A DNA stretch of 64,000 nucleotides from the NCBI GenBank assembly GCA_973895155.1, contig OZ316892.1, forward strand, positions 16,182,001 to 16,246,000, read 5' to 3'. Position 1 is the first letter of the stretch. The number at the start of each line of letters is the position of its first letter. This stretch comes from Marsupella aquatica. Its lineage: Eukaryota; Marchantiophyta. The notes under the pieces were generated by a model. That model saw only the letters and a list, made by a program, of their open reading frames with translations. It was not told the DNA's origin and did not search any database. Shown piece after piece: positions 1 to 11,280 of the stretch. The position numbers were made by a program, and so were the translations under genes.

Positions 1-620
1 AACTTTGCAAGTTTTATCGATTTGCTGGGTTCAATGCAAGGCAGCCTTTCTATACACTCACTGCGAGCCTTCATAATCTACCAGGTTTTGTGGAGCATAT
101 GGAACGCTCGGAATACACAGGTTTTTGAATTGACTCGCAACAGAGTCTTTGACCCATTAAAAGCCATTTCGGAAACAATGGACCATCTCACTGGTGTAGT
201 TTCGGCCACCTTTCCATCTTCGGGAAGGAAACTATATAGGTTGACCAAAGCTTTGACTCTTTTAGAGAGAGAACGGATAGTGCTTATCAAGAAGGGACCT
301 CAAACCTGATAAGGATTTAGAAGAGTACTTATAGGTGAAGAGGCGGAACTACTTTTATATACATATTAAATTGGTAATATTGCGCTAAGGACTTGCAGCT
401 CTGATTCTAGTGGAATATTTTAGACACTTGGAGGTGGGAAGTAATTCCCCGCTACTAGGATCTGCACTACTTTTGAAGTGCATTGTCACATACCTTCCCT
501 TGTTGCTTGCCCCTTAGGGTCGTTCTTTTTGCCTGTTTTGGCCTGCTGGTTGCCCTCTCCGCGGGGTTCAAGCGGAATAAATGGAAATTTAAAAAAGAAA
601 AGAAAAAAGTTGTGTGACAA
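1..620 (+). mobile_element. 3' end of a LINE (non-LTR retrotransposon), truncated by the window edge
   Basis: An open frame running from the left edge to a TGA at about 309 encodes the C-terminal end of a plant L1-type ORF2. The residues around WSIWNARN are the tryptophan-rich segment that follows the reverse transcriptase in such proteins. About 300 bp of apparent 3' UTR follow, then an AATAAA at 577-582 and an A-rich tail near 585-609. The A-rich tail directly abuts the dispersed repeat that starts at about 621, so the LINE probably inserted into or beside it. The reverse transcriptase and endonuclease lie outside the window, so intactness cannot be judged. The tail ORF itself has no internal stop. 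Confidence 0.65.
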
Positions 621-1120
621 TTTTTGCTTACACATTGGAGAAATCGTGTTTCTACCATTCCTATTGATCGTTTGTGAATTATGTTGAGCATTACGGCCAC
701 AAGACACCGAAGGACAACACTCATCTGTTGGTGGAAGAGCGCTTGTCATTTCGGTGGAAAGAACGCACGAAACGGATGAGTCATCACTTCACATGAAGGT
801 TTTGTAGTTTTTATTTATTTAAGTAAGCTACAGTGTGAGGGGGAGAACAACGATTGTTTCTTCAACATAAAGGGCATTTGGCGTCAACTTGTGTTCAGAG
901 TAAGCTTCAGCTGAAGCATGGAGGAACGCGAAGAATTCAAGTCGGGAAGCAAGCGTTGCGGACAAGCGATGACGGCGTAATCAAAGAAATCAATTTGCAA
1001 CGCCTAAGTTTGTGACGGTGACCGGATTGTGACATCTCTTAATTGGGAAAGAACTTTCAATGAACCTCAGATTGACAAATTTTGTCAAGTCCCAAATGAG
1101 TTTTTGAATTTTTCTGCCTT
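621..1120 (+). repeat. Dispersed repeat, copy 1 (about 500 bp)
   Basis: This block aligns by eye, in the same orientation and over its full length, with 52680-53178. Shared landmarks include a TTGAGCATTAC-like stretch, a CATCACTTCACATGAAGG stretch, a G-rich GTGAGGGGG run and a GGGAAGCAAGC stretch. No open frame is conserved between the copies. The G-rich run and the family behaviour would fit a non-autonomous retroelement or LTR fragment, but the element type is not identified. Confidence 0.75.
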
Positions 1121-2040
1121 TCCAATGAATGTGAAAATAAAAAAATTTGATCATGAGTTCATGAATTCTTTTAGTTTTTCAACATTGAGCCTGACATTGA
1201 CAAATTTTATATCAGATTTTGTCACCTTACTAAAGAGATAATGAGTTTTTCAATCTCTCTAGTTTTCTAATATGTGTGACATTAAAAATATTAGTAAAAA
1301 ATGAGAGATATCATGAGTATCCAAATTTCTCTAACTTTCTAATGAACATTGATAGATTTTTAATTTATTCTAACTTTCCAATGGGTGTGACAAATGTTGA
1401 GAGATTTTATCAAGATAACACTAAAGAGGTCATGAGTTTCTAAATTTTGATCTTGAGCTTTACAATGAATCAAACATTGATATATTTCATCAAGTACTAC
1501 AAAGATTTATTATTTAGTTTTACAATGTATAATAAAAAAGGTTTGAATTATTTACATTTTTATTGATTGGTTTTTTTAAACTTGCGAATAATTAAAAATA
1601 TAAAAAATTTAATATAAAACATTTATATATCATTGATAGATATCAGAATGATAATTTTATTTTACTAAATGATATCTTGTCCTTTGTATTCTAGTTTTTT
1701 TAATGTTTAAAATTTATAACATGATATCTCCAAAATTGCATTATTTTTGCCACAAACTTGAATGTGAATTTTTATTAGTATCAAAATTAGCATGTTTGTG
1801 ACTGGTTGTGCTTATATGACTAGGTCTAGGATCTAGAATTTAGTAAAATAGTCAAAGTGTGACATTATTTGATTTGTAAAACAAATGAATTTTGTAAGAC
1901 AATAGTCAAACAGTGTGACATTATTTGAGATTTTGAGATATTTTAGGACTCCAAAATCTTTAAAGGCTTGTAAAACAATAGTTACATAGTGTAACATTAT
2001 TTGACTTGTGTAGTATCATATCATATTAGTGGCACACTAA
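1121..2040. repeat. AT-rich degenerate repeat region
   Basis: No gene is seen. From 1121 to about 1530 a motif like TTTCCAATGRRTGTGA, with GACAAATTTTATCA variants, recurs irregularly. Between 1850 and 2005 the phrase AGTGTGACATTATTTGA recurs three times in slightly different forms, about 55-75 bp apart. This looks like a decayed satellite or expanded minisatellite rather than coding DNA. Confidence 0.5.
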
Positions 2041-2251
2041 TTGTCATCACCTACTTGGAGCCTAATCTCAAGAATAGAGAATGTGAGACTAAGTACCCTA
2101 AAGAGTAGTACACCCTAAAGAGTAGCTGTGCTGAGGAAGCCAGGTTTTGCAATTCGAAGGCAGGAAAAAGCTGTGTAACTAGAAAACAACAATCCGTGGG
2201 ACTGCTTATTACAGATGCTCCTGTGTGAATGTAAACACTCGTGTAAGGGAT

Positions 2252-2440
2252 GGCGGTACAACCAGGACGCATGCATTAGTGACCAGTACCCATGCATTAG
2301 TGAACCGTACCCCATGGGAATGACTACAGGACTTACAAATCCTAGATCCTAGACCCTGGCGGTACAACCAGGACGCATGCATTAGTGACCAGCACCCCAT
2401 GGGAATGACTACAGTACTTACAAATCCTAGATCCTAGACC
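2252..2440. repeat. 106-bp direct tandem duplication
   Basis: The segment beginning GGCGGTACAACCAGG at 2252 begins again at 2358, giving a 106-bp period with the second copy slightly shorter. The first copy carries a small internal duplication around ATGCATTAGTGA. Both copies end in CCTAGATCCTAGACCC. No coding role is visible. The rest of the stretch from 2441 to 3528 shows no gene that I can support. Confidence 0.8.
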
Positions 2441-3528
2441 CAGCTTCTGCAGCGAGGCAACCATAAAGGCTAATTCACATGGAATTAACTACTTTATTCG
2501 ATTATCTACGGTCTGGGTAACCTCACTCCACATCTCTTTCCTGGGCCACAAATTTTTCCCTAGTAATTATTGCATAAAATCCTCATTACTGTTCTGTAGT
2601 CCAAAGAATAATTTGTGAACAGTCACCAATGGTCTGATACATGAGTTCCAACTACTTCAAGTGACACTTCTGTAATATTAAGCTTTGATTTGCGAGTGAT
2701 ATCTCTCCTCCCGTGCTGCATATACTATACACAAAGTTTCCACCTAATGCCCTTCATGACCTCCAAAATCATGCCCGCACCAACCTTAAGGGTATGTTCT
2801 CCATGGCAATCTGATAGATGAGAGAGTTAGTCAAAGGCACATGGAACCAAGTTGAAAGCTTGTCCTGTCCACTAGCATCGTCAGTGAGTGAAGGCACATG
2901 TTACAATGAAGTTCTGGAAATTGAACTGTGCGTCACTCCTAACTCCCCAACACTTGTGCGTGCACTGTAGTGAACTGAATGTCATAATCGGCAGATTACC
3001 AGTAATTCACTCTTAGAAGAAAAGGTTGAAAGGACTCAACAACTATAAAACCTCGCCTAAAACAAGAAAACAGCTAATGTATGTCCCCCATATGTTTTCA
3101 CCATGAAAGATTCGCTACTTAATTAGAAAACGAATCATGAGGCGATCTAGGTCAAACTACCCTAACAAGATGCCAGACATGCACATGCCTATTCATTTGT
3201 GCATCCTTCTCATGATACCCTAAACTTCACAGTCCTCCAGAAAAGATTAAAATACAGAAATAACTCGGGAATCCTTCAAAGCCTCTACCCAACTGCGAGC
3301 ACTTCCATATATTTCCAAAGTCCCTCCTTGACTAACCCGTTGTTAAAAGCTCTCGTCCACTATCCAACCTACCCAATTCATGTAACGAAAATATGATACC
3401 CATATACGAACTGAAAGTATCTCTCATCCTTCGTTATCATTCACCTAAGTAAACTGATAATGTCCCACACCAAGTTGAAGTTGTGCCTCCCACTTAAAAT
3501 GGAAGACCTTAAAGCGCAAAAGCTCATA

Positions 3529-6219
3529 TTAGATTATAGATTGGATTGCATCACATGTACTTGATTGAAAATAAAGAGAGAATCTGTCTGTCAGGTCGGC
3601 TTTTCCTACCAGCTGTTTTGACGCAGAGGACTCGTACTGAATGTGCTGCTTTGAAGATCCAGAATCAAAAGAGATCATTATGGACAGTTCAAATTCCAGT
3701 GAAAATGCCCTGTTGCAATTCACAGAACGTCTTTCTCATAACAAGCCTTGGGAAAGAAAAGGACGTCAATTCCAACCAATGCTAACCCTGCATCTGGTCC
3801 AGACTCATACCCATGACAAACTGTTTGAAAACAAAACTGATATTCCCTTCATGTTTCTAGAAACACATTTCAAGTTGACCATCTCCCTTCAACCTTTCGA
3901 ACGAACGAACGAACGAACGAAGACAAGTGAAATAAAGAGGTTCATATATTTACCTTGTAGAGAGAGATGGGCACGTAGTTAAGCGTGGGAGAATGATGTA
4001 GATTGGCATCATCAGCCCTTTGGATACATCTCCATCAGCTATCTGGAAAGCCAGGGAAAAGTCAAAATAGTGTTTACAGTGGTCATTAGTTCAGAGAAAT
4101 CCGACTTGAAGTGTCTGGGCCTTTCCAATTCGTTTACCTGTGTAGTTTGAACTTCAGTACGCTCAGTTGCCATGCCATCTCCTGCAGGAACCGACTCAAC
4201 TCGTAGCAGTTGGACATCAATGGAAGAAACCGGAAAAGCTGATTTCTCAACAACCAACTCTCCTAGGACAGGTCCTGTGAGCAGGCATTGAGTGGCAATC
4301 TTCCCCGTTACACGAAACCCACCTGCCCCAGTACAAGCACAATCATTTTAACGTGCCAAGATTGCTTTCAGGGGTAGCTTGATTTGAACCCACAGCCAGC
4401 AAAGCTTGTATCTATCATCCGTTGAGTAGGGCAGTATTAACCTGATCGAATGGTTGGGGATAACGCATGCTTCTGTGTATCCTGGGTTATGTAAAAATTC
4501 ACGGCCTCTGGAGAAATGAGGGACCTTTGAAACTTACCTGTAGACAGTAGTACACAGTTAGAATCGCGGTGCAAAAAGAGACATGTAGGCAATTGATACA
4601 TTTATGTCCATTGGTAGAGCGAGTTCTTGAAGTAGATCACCTTTATTTGAATTTCTCTACATTTAGAAAGCAACTATGGAGTACCACGGATCCGTGACAA
4701 AGAGACGGTTGGGTATGTGCAATACCTGGACGATACTCGACTATAAATTCAGTGGTGGCCGAGAAAGACTTTTGAAGATATCCTCTAACAACGTCTGCAG
4801 TTAACAAGTACTGCAACTCAAAGCCAGCACGCAAGTGACAACGTTGTGTGATTGAGATGAACCCTGATGTCATATGCTGACAGGCTACATCAATGTTAGA
4901 AGGTATTCGATCCAGATTGATTGCCATACCTGTATGTTAACATATGCCCCATGGTAAGTTTCATAAAGTGTATCAAAAGGACCACCGGAAGATAAATCCA
5001 GGGCAAGGCGGAATGGAAACTGCACAGAGTGGGACAGTGAAGATTGGGGTTAAACACTATGTGTGAGACTTCCACAACAACACTCACAACTTGTCGTTCA
5101 CCTGCCTACTTCTCTCGAGAATTCAGACTTTTCAACAGCTTTGTGTTCAAGTGACATAAGGACGACTATCATTCCAACTACCATTGTCATAATCGAACGC
5201 ATTTTTCCAAGACTGTCCATACAAACATGCTTGACAGCTGCAGGATTGCACTGCTCACCTCGGTTACGCCTGCGATTAACTTTGCTGCTGGGCTGATATC
5301 CAATGTTTTGTTCCTGAGTTTGGACCAATATTCAAGTAAGCACACATCTGACAGAAGGAGGAGAAGGACTGAGAGAAGTGAAGGAACTACATACAAAGGG
5401 ATGGAAAGCTTGAGGAGAAATAGGAAACATGCTGAGAGAAAACCTAAGAATGTTGGTGTGAATGCAGCATTCTTGTGGAACTCAAATAAGTACAGTATCT
5501 TACATCAACTCCACAAAAGGTAGAAGCGGCATTCTTGCATGAACATGTCTAACAAGAAACTTACATGAGTTGAATAGGTTTGACGGAGTTGTAGAGAGCT
5601 TCAAGTACTCCGACTTTTCTTGGACTCAACTGCACAAACAACTTGGGATCTAGATCCACAATTTTGATGGGAATCGACTGATCGCTGACCCAGTTCAGCA
5701 AACAGAAAGGAAATTTCCTAAGGCCAACTACTCCATGGTCGTATACTGCTTGCTCAAACTTTGGAAAGCTCGGACAGTGAAGGGAATTGACATTAAAATC
5801 GCCTGCGTGCGGAAGAGCTTCGAGGAAAGTTTGAATGAGCTAGGCGCTAGGGGATCAAGTACTGTTCGTACCTGGAGCATGATCGTGCCAACAGCAGTCA
5901 GACGGATGCCTTGATGAGAAAGGATGCTGGGGGCGGTAATAACGACTGTCCCATCCACAATATCCTGTAAGATGCCACCAACGGAGCTGCCTTACTCGTT
6001 AGCTCACAATTTGATCAAGGAATCGATCCTCTCTGCAACGTTCCTGTCGACGGTAGTAAGAGAAAAACGAGGCCACCTCACGGGATGCAGCCAGCAAGAC
6101 AGCACCCATATCAGCAAAGCGTTAAGTAACCACGAGAACCATATATGCTCTAGAGTAAAAGATTGTACCGGCGGTCGATAGACTCGATCTAAACGCGAGA
6201 GCCGCAGCTCGACAGACAT
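3529..6219 (-). CDS. VPS26C: VPS26C (DSCR3-like) retriever/Commander arrestin-fold subunit
   Basis: Ten exons joined in one frame give about 329 aa: 6169-6219, 5872-5964, 5565-5629, 5259-5313, 4930-5019, 4726-4810, 4442-4537, 4138-4322, 3954-4042, 3529-3709. All introns are GT-AG and the phases match. The product follows VPS26C/DSCR3 from end to end. Recognisable segments are HQGIRLTAVGTIMLQ (exon 2), NSVKPIQL (exon 3), LYETYHGAYVNIQY (exons 5-6), EFIVEY (exon 6), GELVVE and DVQLLRVES (exon 8), and IADGD with the PIYIILPRL region (exon 9). In other eukaryotes the protein is the cargo-linked arrestin-like subunit of the retriever complex (with VPS35L and VPS29) in endosomal recycling. The C-terminus runs about 30 residues longer than the roughly 297-aa human protein and is diverged after the FELSIMISF strand. 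A (CGAA)n microsatellite lies in intron 9 at about 3897-3921. Exon borders are by-eye inferences. Confidence 0.88.
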
Positions 6220-8534
6220 GGTGACGCGAAGCTAGCACGCGTAGCTCCGTCCTGCCTCCCTCCAATGTCATGAAACAAACGTTCATGCCCTGCACGTCCT
6301 GAGCAGCACCCGAGTAACAAAACGAAATTCAGTGACGAGCAAATAACGTCCGCGCCGGGCGGGTGACTGGGAGCTTTACCATACCCATTTTTCTTGATTT
6401 TATACTTAATACCATATCCATTTTTAGAGGATATGGTATATAGTGACTTATGATACTCTTGAATACAACACGGTTAGGTACCTTTTTTGTCTTTTGTTTC
6501 CACCATTAGATTCTTTTTTGTGTGAAAAAGCATGCAACAGGATTAGTTACGTTTTTGTTTTGTGTGTCCACCAATTGATTACTTTTTGTGTGAAATGAAA
6601 ATATTTCTTGTACTTTTTGGTTCACTCTATATTTAATTTCATTTTGGTTTTATCCCTTCTCTGTATTGATTACTTCTTATCTAGGCACTGTATTTTTGAA
6701 TGACACCACTGCATAAAAAGGCCTAACCTTGTATTATAGTTCTTGATTGGTGAAAAACTTTCCAACCCTTATGGTTTAGAGGTTAACAAGTGTCACCTAA
6801 GTAGTGAATCTCTCAATAAGGGCCTAAAAGTAGAATACAAAGCTAGCATTCTTCTTTGTCAATCACAAAATATTATATCCTTAAGGTACTTGACTTATAA
6901 ATTATGTACACCCCAAAAAGTAAGGTAATTTCTTCACTTAAAAGGTGTGCAGCATTTTTATTCCATTTATTTATTTGAATCACTATTTTAATACATTTTA
7001 CTACTAGATTATAGCTACTGTACTATTTGATAAATCATTTAAATTAATTGGTAATTTTACATGTGTATAATTGACATTATTGTGAATAAGTTAAAATAGC
7101 TATGTCTTAGAAGGAAGAACATGCTATATGAATGTGTTGCCGCGCAAAGGTGCAACGATTCTTCCAGACCCCCTGACACATTTAGTTGATGTACCACTAT
7201 CGTGAGGAGAACCCATGTCGTGCAGTGTGAGGGGAACTCCCATGAGAGCTTGTTGATGTGAGATGGTAACACAAGGCCCGTAGGAGAAGAGAACTGGAGC
7301 AGGTTAATTAGTGATCCAGCTCCAGACCGGCACCGGCACTGGTGCAGTGTAGGTCACCAGGAGGTGCGAATTCACGTTAGAAGGTTCCGGATAAGGATAC
7401 CTGGTGTCGCTCTGGTTCGTAGAGACTTCTGCAGCTCCACTCGCACGTTACTGTGTATTCATGTCGTCACGAGGCCTGATGAGAGATGTCGTGCCCCCGT
7501 ATGTCCTCGGCATGTTCTGAGCTCATTTGCGCGAGCTGATTGAGGTAGTAATCATGAGCCCCTGTGCTCGTGTCTGAAGATTTTGCTAGCGCTACAGTAT
7601 CGCGAGCGATCGATTAGCATCTTCGTACCTTTGTTGCGTTTGTTGCTTGGATTTGAGAGCCTCTCTTGAGTTTTTTTCCGGGTTGGCGTGAGGGCGTGAG
7701 GCGGGTTTCCAAAATGCAGGAGAGGTTTTGAAATTTCCCACCTGGCGATTTGAGCAACTCTCTTGAGTTTCATGTGGGGCTGGCAGGGCAGGAATGGCCG
7801 TTTATGCTTGTTGAGTGTCCGTGACAGGTCTGGCTCTGTTTTGTTGTATCCAGCAGGGTAGGAGAGATTACTATTGACAACGAAGATTTAGGCGACGATG
7901 ATCTTGTTAAGGGATAGCGTGCATCGAGCGAGGGACTCGTAGCTGTTTTTTAAGGTTGCATAGTGGTAGACTGAAGCTAAGAAATCGATGGGAAAAGTGT
8001 TCTCAACTTTCTTGGTTTTGCAGGTTGGCAGTCAATACGTCGTGTTTGATCGACGTGCCGTCAGGCGAATAGCGTGCAGGGGAGAAATCTACTTTACAGC
8101 ACATAGCGGATATCACAAAAATCCAGAACGAAGACCAAAGATTTCTCCATTGGTGCAGATAACACATTGACCCGCTCGCAAACTCTACATGCAGCTGGCC
8201 TTCGTAAAGCAGTTTCTCCCCGTTGCCGAAGTTAACACGCCGGTCTCTTTCATATCGTTTCTGGTCAATTTATGTCACACGGATCGGCCAGTTTCGTGCG
8301 TGTCGAGTGACAATAGCAATTACCTTGCAGATAGCAGACATTCTGCTGTCCACGATTATCGTACCTACGGTGAAAGGTCCATTAGAAATCTTCCGCCGTT
8401 CTTGCAGTTTTGACAGAGAGTAGGTTTACAGCTGTACTTGACATCGAGCAACCTTATCGGAGGGATGGAATGTGCACGGAGAGCGTTAATTGCAAAAACA
8501 GAGGAACGAAGCTTGAAATTAGCAGGAGTAGGGT
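6220..8534. promoter_or_regulatory. Divergent intergenic region between VPS26C and the bZIP gene
   Basis: About 2.3 kb separate two oppositely transcribed start codons, so both promoters must lie here. The part next to VPS26C is GC-rich (6220-6370) and the centre is AT-rich (6380-7130). A perfect 11-bp inverted repeat with a 9-nt loop sits at 6409-6439. Close to the bZIP gene, a pyrimidine-rich TTTCTTGGTTTTGCAG at about 8007-8022 looks like the 3' end of a 5'-UTR intron. Upstream ATGs at 7988, 8189 and 8223 open short frames that end before the main start. No core promoter element could be assigned with confidence. Confidence 0.4.
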
Positions 8535-9350
8535 ATGCTGATGGAAGTGAACAGGAAAGGAAGTGAAATTCCTGAGATTGAAGGAAAGAGAAACATGGTG
8601 GCAAAGGAGGAAACGAAACGTGAAGGTTACAAAACAGACAGTACTCCCAACAAAGTAGAAGAAGTATCAAACGGTATGCCTCGTGCCCCCTCGGTAGATG
8701 ACCTCTTCGCTCCGTTATGTGGCCTCAACGTCCGTGCCACCGGAGAGGCTCACCAGTCTTCGTCCACCTCTGCAGCTCAGCCCTCTTCTGCAAAGCCATC
8801 TTCCCAAGTACGCCATACTGGTAGGGAAGGGTCTGATACCGCCATACCTCATGCGAGTGGAGAGGTTCACCAGTTGTCGTCCACCTCTGCAGCTCAAACC
8901 TCTCCTGCAACGCAAGGTTCTCAAGGACGGCACGCTGGTAGAGAAGGGGCTGATGCCGCTTTGCCTCCTTCACAGTCCACTTCTGATGATGACCAACAAA
9001 ACGGGCCTGGCATAGACGAACGGAAGCAAAAGCGAATGCTCTCCAACAGGGAGTCAGCACGAAGATCTCGGTTAAGGAAACAGCAACATTTAGACGAACT
9101 GAGGGCACAAGTTGCCCACTTGAGGGCAGAGAACACCGACATGATGGCGAGGTACGGTATCGCATCGCAGCAATACTCACAGATAACAGGTGAGAATGTC
9201 GTGTTACGCGCACATGCAGCAGATCTAAGTCGGAAGCTCCATCAGGTGCACCACGAGTTGGCAACTCAACATCCCAGCGCACTGCGCCCCCTCGGCATTC
9301 AGGCCGTGGACCAATTCTCCGGAGATATGTCTCCCTTTCTGCAACCGTGA
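8535..9350 (+). CDS. bZIP transcription factor, S-group-like, intronless
   Basis: A single open frame of 271 aa. The basic region at about residues 163-183 contains NRESARRSR with the invariant N-x7-R spacing (N171, R179). A leucine zipper follows with heptad positions L189, L196, M203, A210, I217, L224, L231 and V238. The RMLSNRESARRSRLRKQQHL stretch is typical of plant C/S-group bZIPs. The lack of introns fits group S, whose members bind ACGT or ACTCAT-type elements and often heterodimerise with group C proteins in sugar, amino-acid and stress responses. The first 160 residues are Ser/Ala/Gln-rich, apparently disordered, and contain a recent 39-residue tandem duplication. That makes the protein longer than the usual 150-200 aa of angiosperm S1 factors. 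The start is the first ATG of the frame; M4-V5 is not an alternative Met. The nuclear role is inferred from the family. Confidence 0.88.
   Translation: MLMEVNRKGSEIPEIEGKRNMVAKEETKREGYKTDSTPNKVEEVSNGMPRAPSVDDLFAPLCGLNVRATGEAHQSSSTSAAQPSSAKPSSQVRHTGREGSDTAIPHASGEVHQLSSTSAAQTSPATQGSQGRHAGREGADAALPPSQSTSDDDQQNGPGIDERKQKRMLSNRESARRSRLRKQQHLDELRAQVAHLRAENTDMMARYGIASQQYSQITGENVVLRAHAADLSRKLHQVHHELATQHPSALRPLGIQAVDQFSGDMSPFLQP
8742..8975 (+). repeat. 117-bp in-frame tandem duplication inside the bZIP gene
   Basis: Codons 70-108 and 109-147 are two adjacent copies of one 39-residue unit. Each starts with GE(A/V)HQ, shares SSTSAAQ and ends near GREG(S/A)D. DNA identity is high across both copies, including the CTTCGTCCACCTCTGCAGCTCA-like core. 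The duplication preserves the frame and lies in the low-complexity N-terminal region, not in the DNA-binding domain. Confidence 0.85.
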
Positions 9351-10507
9351 AACACTTAACCCAACTTCTCTTCGTGAAAGTGCGTTTTTTCTTATTTCTG
9401 GAACGCACCGGCAAGCCATGCAGTAAATGCTTGGCAGCGTTGGCAAGTGAAACGACGAACTTGAAATGTATGCGTGTTATCAATTATTGAGCTTAGACTA
9501 AAGTTCATCGATTTCTGGGTTGAACGACCGTTCACTTTTTTACGCAGCGTACGTAATTTACGGTTGTGCAATCTGCCATCATGTGGCCCACTTGCCCTCG
9601 AGCTGGGAGGCATAATTATGTGGCAGAAAGCACTCTTGCCCTCGCTTTAACCTGTTCAACAGTTGCTGATTCATGACAATGACTGTGCTATCCACTTTCC
9701 TGCCCATCCGGAGATCACTTGCAAACTGCCCAGAACGATCATGAAACAGGAGACCAAAGGAGAGACAGCGCTCAGGAAGGGGAAGCGAAGGTTTTCGATA
9801 ATTTTGAGATATAGTTTGGAGTGAAAATTATGGTAGGAGAAAGTGAGCCAGCACAGGGTTTTACTTTATTTTGAGACATGTTCGAGTGGAGTTTTGGTAG
9901 CTGCAAGTACATACTTGAGTCTCCTGAAAGGGGCATTTTTGAAGTTTAATTTGTCACCGGTTTGTTTGCCTTTTGCGTGTGCGAACCACGGAACAGGAGG
10001 ATAGACTCGGGTCCAGCATTGATTATAAATTCTTAGCCTGATGATTTTCAGGTTGTGCTGGGATGTACATTTCCTGTTTGTCCAGTTAAAACCTTCAAGC
10101 TGCATCAACTTGAAAGTGTACTGACTCGGGGGAAAACACGTGTTCCAGGACCAACCGCCATGACTTATGTTGAAGTTAGTTCCGTGGAGTGTCCGAACAA
10201 GACGGTCACGAAGCTGATGAACTTGTGACAGTGTAGGGTTAGAACTCTTGGAAGTTAGGAATGCAAAGCGAGGAGGATGACGGTTTTCGTAGTTTCTTTC
10301 TTGATTGACCCACTAATGATTGATCGTATTTCCGAGAGCCTAGGCAAGATCGGTTTCTTAGTTTGACAGTCTTCAGTAGTTTTTGCGGTGAGTTTCGAAT
10401 TCTGGATGTGCCGGCCAAAACATTGTCTTCCTACCAACCAGGTACACGGTAAAAGCTGCATGAAAGCGGGCTCAAGATACATTTGACGACAAATTGGTGC
10501 ATTGCCT
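9351..10507. other. Presumed bZIP 3' UTR and intergenic DNA
   Basis: No gene is supported here. Short frames on the minus strand at about 9866-10108 and 10255-10482 have no recognisable domain, splice structure or repeat partner. The segment just after the bZIP stop is probably its 3' UTR, but no convincing AATAAA near a cleavage site was found. Confidence 0.4.
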
Positions 10508-10575
10508 CCTGACGGGATGCAACCTAACAGATAATCTGCTGCCTGACGGGATGCAACCTAACAGATAATCTGCTG
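10508..10575. repeat. 34-bp direct tandem duplication
   Basis: The unit starting CCTGACGGGATGCAACC occurs twice back to back with no visible difference between the copies. The identity implies a recent replication-slippage or unequal-exchange event. Confidence 0.85.
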
Positions 10576-10740
10576 ATGTCCTCGTCTGGATTTCTGACCT
10601 AATCATGCCGGTGCACCACGTTCATAAGAGCATATGAGGATGTTGTATGGCGGATCACCTTTTGGTTGTCTTGTCTTATTCATGTTGCATGTCATGTATT
10701 TTTATATGCATGACCTAGTCTAGGCTTTTGGTTTGTATTA

Positions 10741-10842
10741 TTTCAAATTTAATAATTTCTTCTAACCCCCTTAATTTTTTAAATGTCTTAGTTTCAAAAT
10801 TTAGTAATTTCTTCTAACCCCCTTAATTTTTATATGCCTTAG
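10741..10842. repeat. 51-bp tandem duplication, AT-rich
   Basis: Two copies of a unit beginning TTTCAAA and containing TTCTTCTAACCCCCTTAA lie next to each other at 10741 and 10792. They differ by a few substitutions and short indels. Confidence 0.75.
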
Positions 10843-10984
10843 TTTCGATCAGGTACTTTAGAGTAAATGTTTCTTTTTAAAGACTTACTTTGCTCTGTTC
10901 AAGTAGTCCTTATTTCTGAGAAGGAGAAACTCTCCACCAGGAGCAACTAGAACTCAACAGTTGGATATACTGTAGCTTATATCC

Positions 10985-11280
10985 CCACTGATAACTTTAT
11001 TTATAGTTTATACCTGCATAACTTTACTTATAGTTTGTACCTGCATAAAGACTTTACTTATAGTTTATACCTGCATAAAGACTTTCAGCTCAAAATTAAC
11101 GGTTAAAAAGTTCACTTATTTTTCTTTCAACAAATATTGTACTCACTGTACAATAGTTAACTGTACAATAGTTAAACAGAAGAGCCCCTCAAAATTAAAG
11201 TTTAAAAAGTTCACTTATTTCTCTTTCAACAAATATTGTATCCACTGTACAATAGTTAATAGTTAAACAGAGGAGTGTAC
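10985..11280. repeat. Nested short tandem repeats (27-31 bp and 99 bp)
   Basis: A unit of about 27-31 bp containing TTTATAGTTTRTACCTGCATAA is repeated three times at about 10992-11085. A 99-bp unit starting TCAAAATTAA and containing TTTCAACAAATATTGTA follows in two copies from 11090 and 11189. Within it, ACTGTACAATAGTTAA is itself repeated. No coding potential is seen. The stretch from 11281 to about 11780 shows nothing further that I can name. Confidence 0.7.

Noticed and set aside
8725-9483. 252-codon frame antisense to the bZIP gene
   Set aside because: It is a mirror of the GC-biased bZIP coding strand and has no domain of its own.
10508-11280. CRISPR-like array of short repeats
   Set aside because: Units are directly adjacent tandem duplications without unique spacers, in eukaryotic nuclear DNA.
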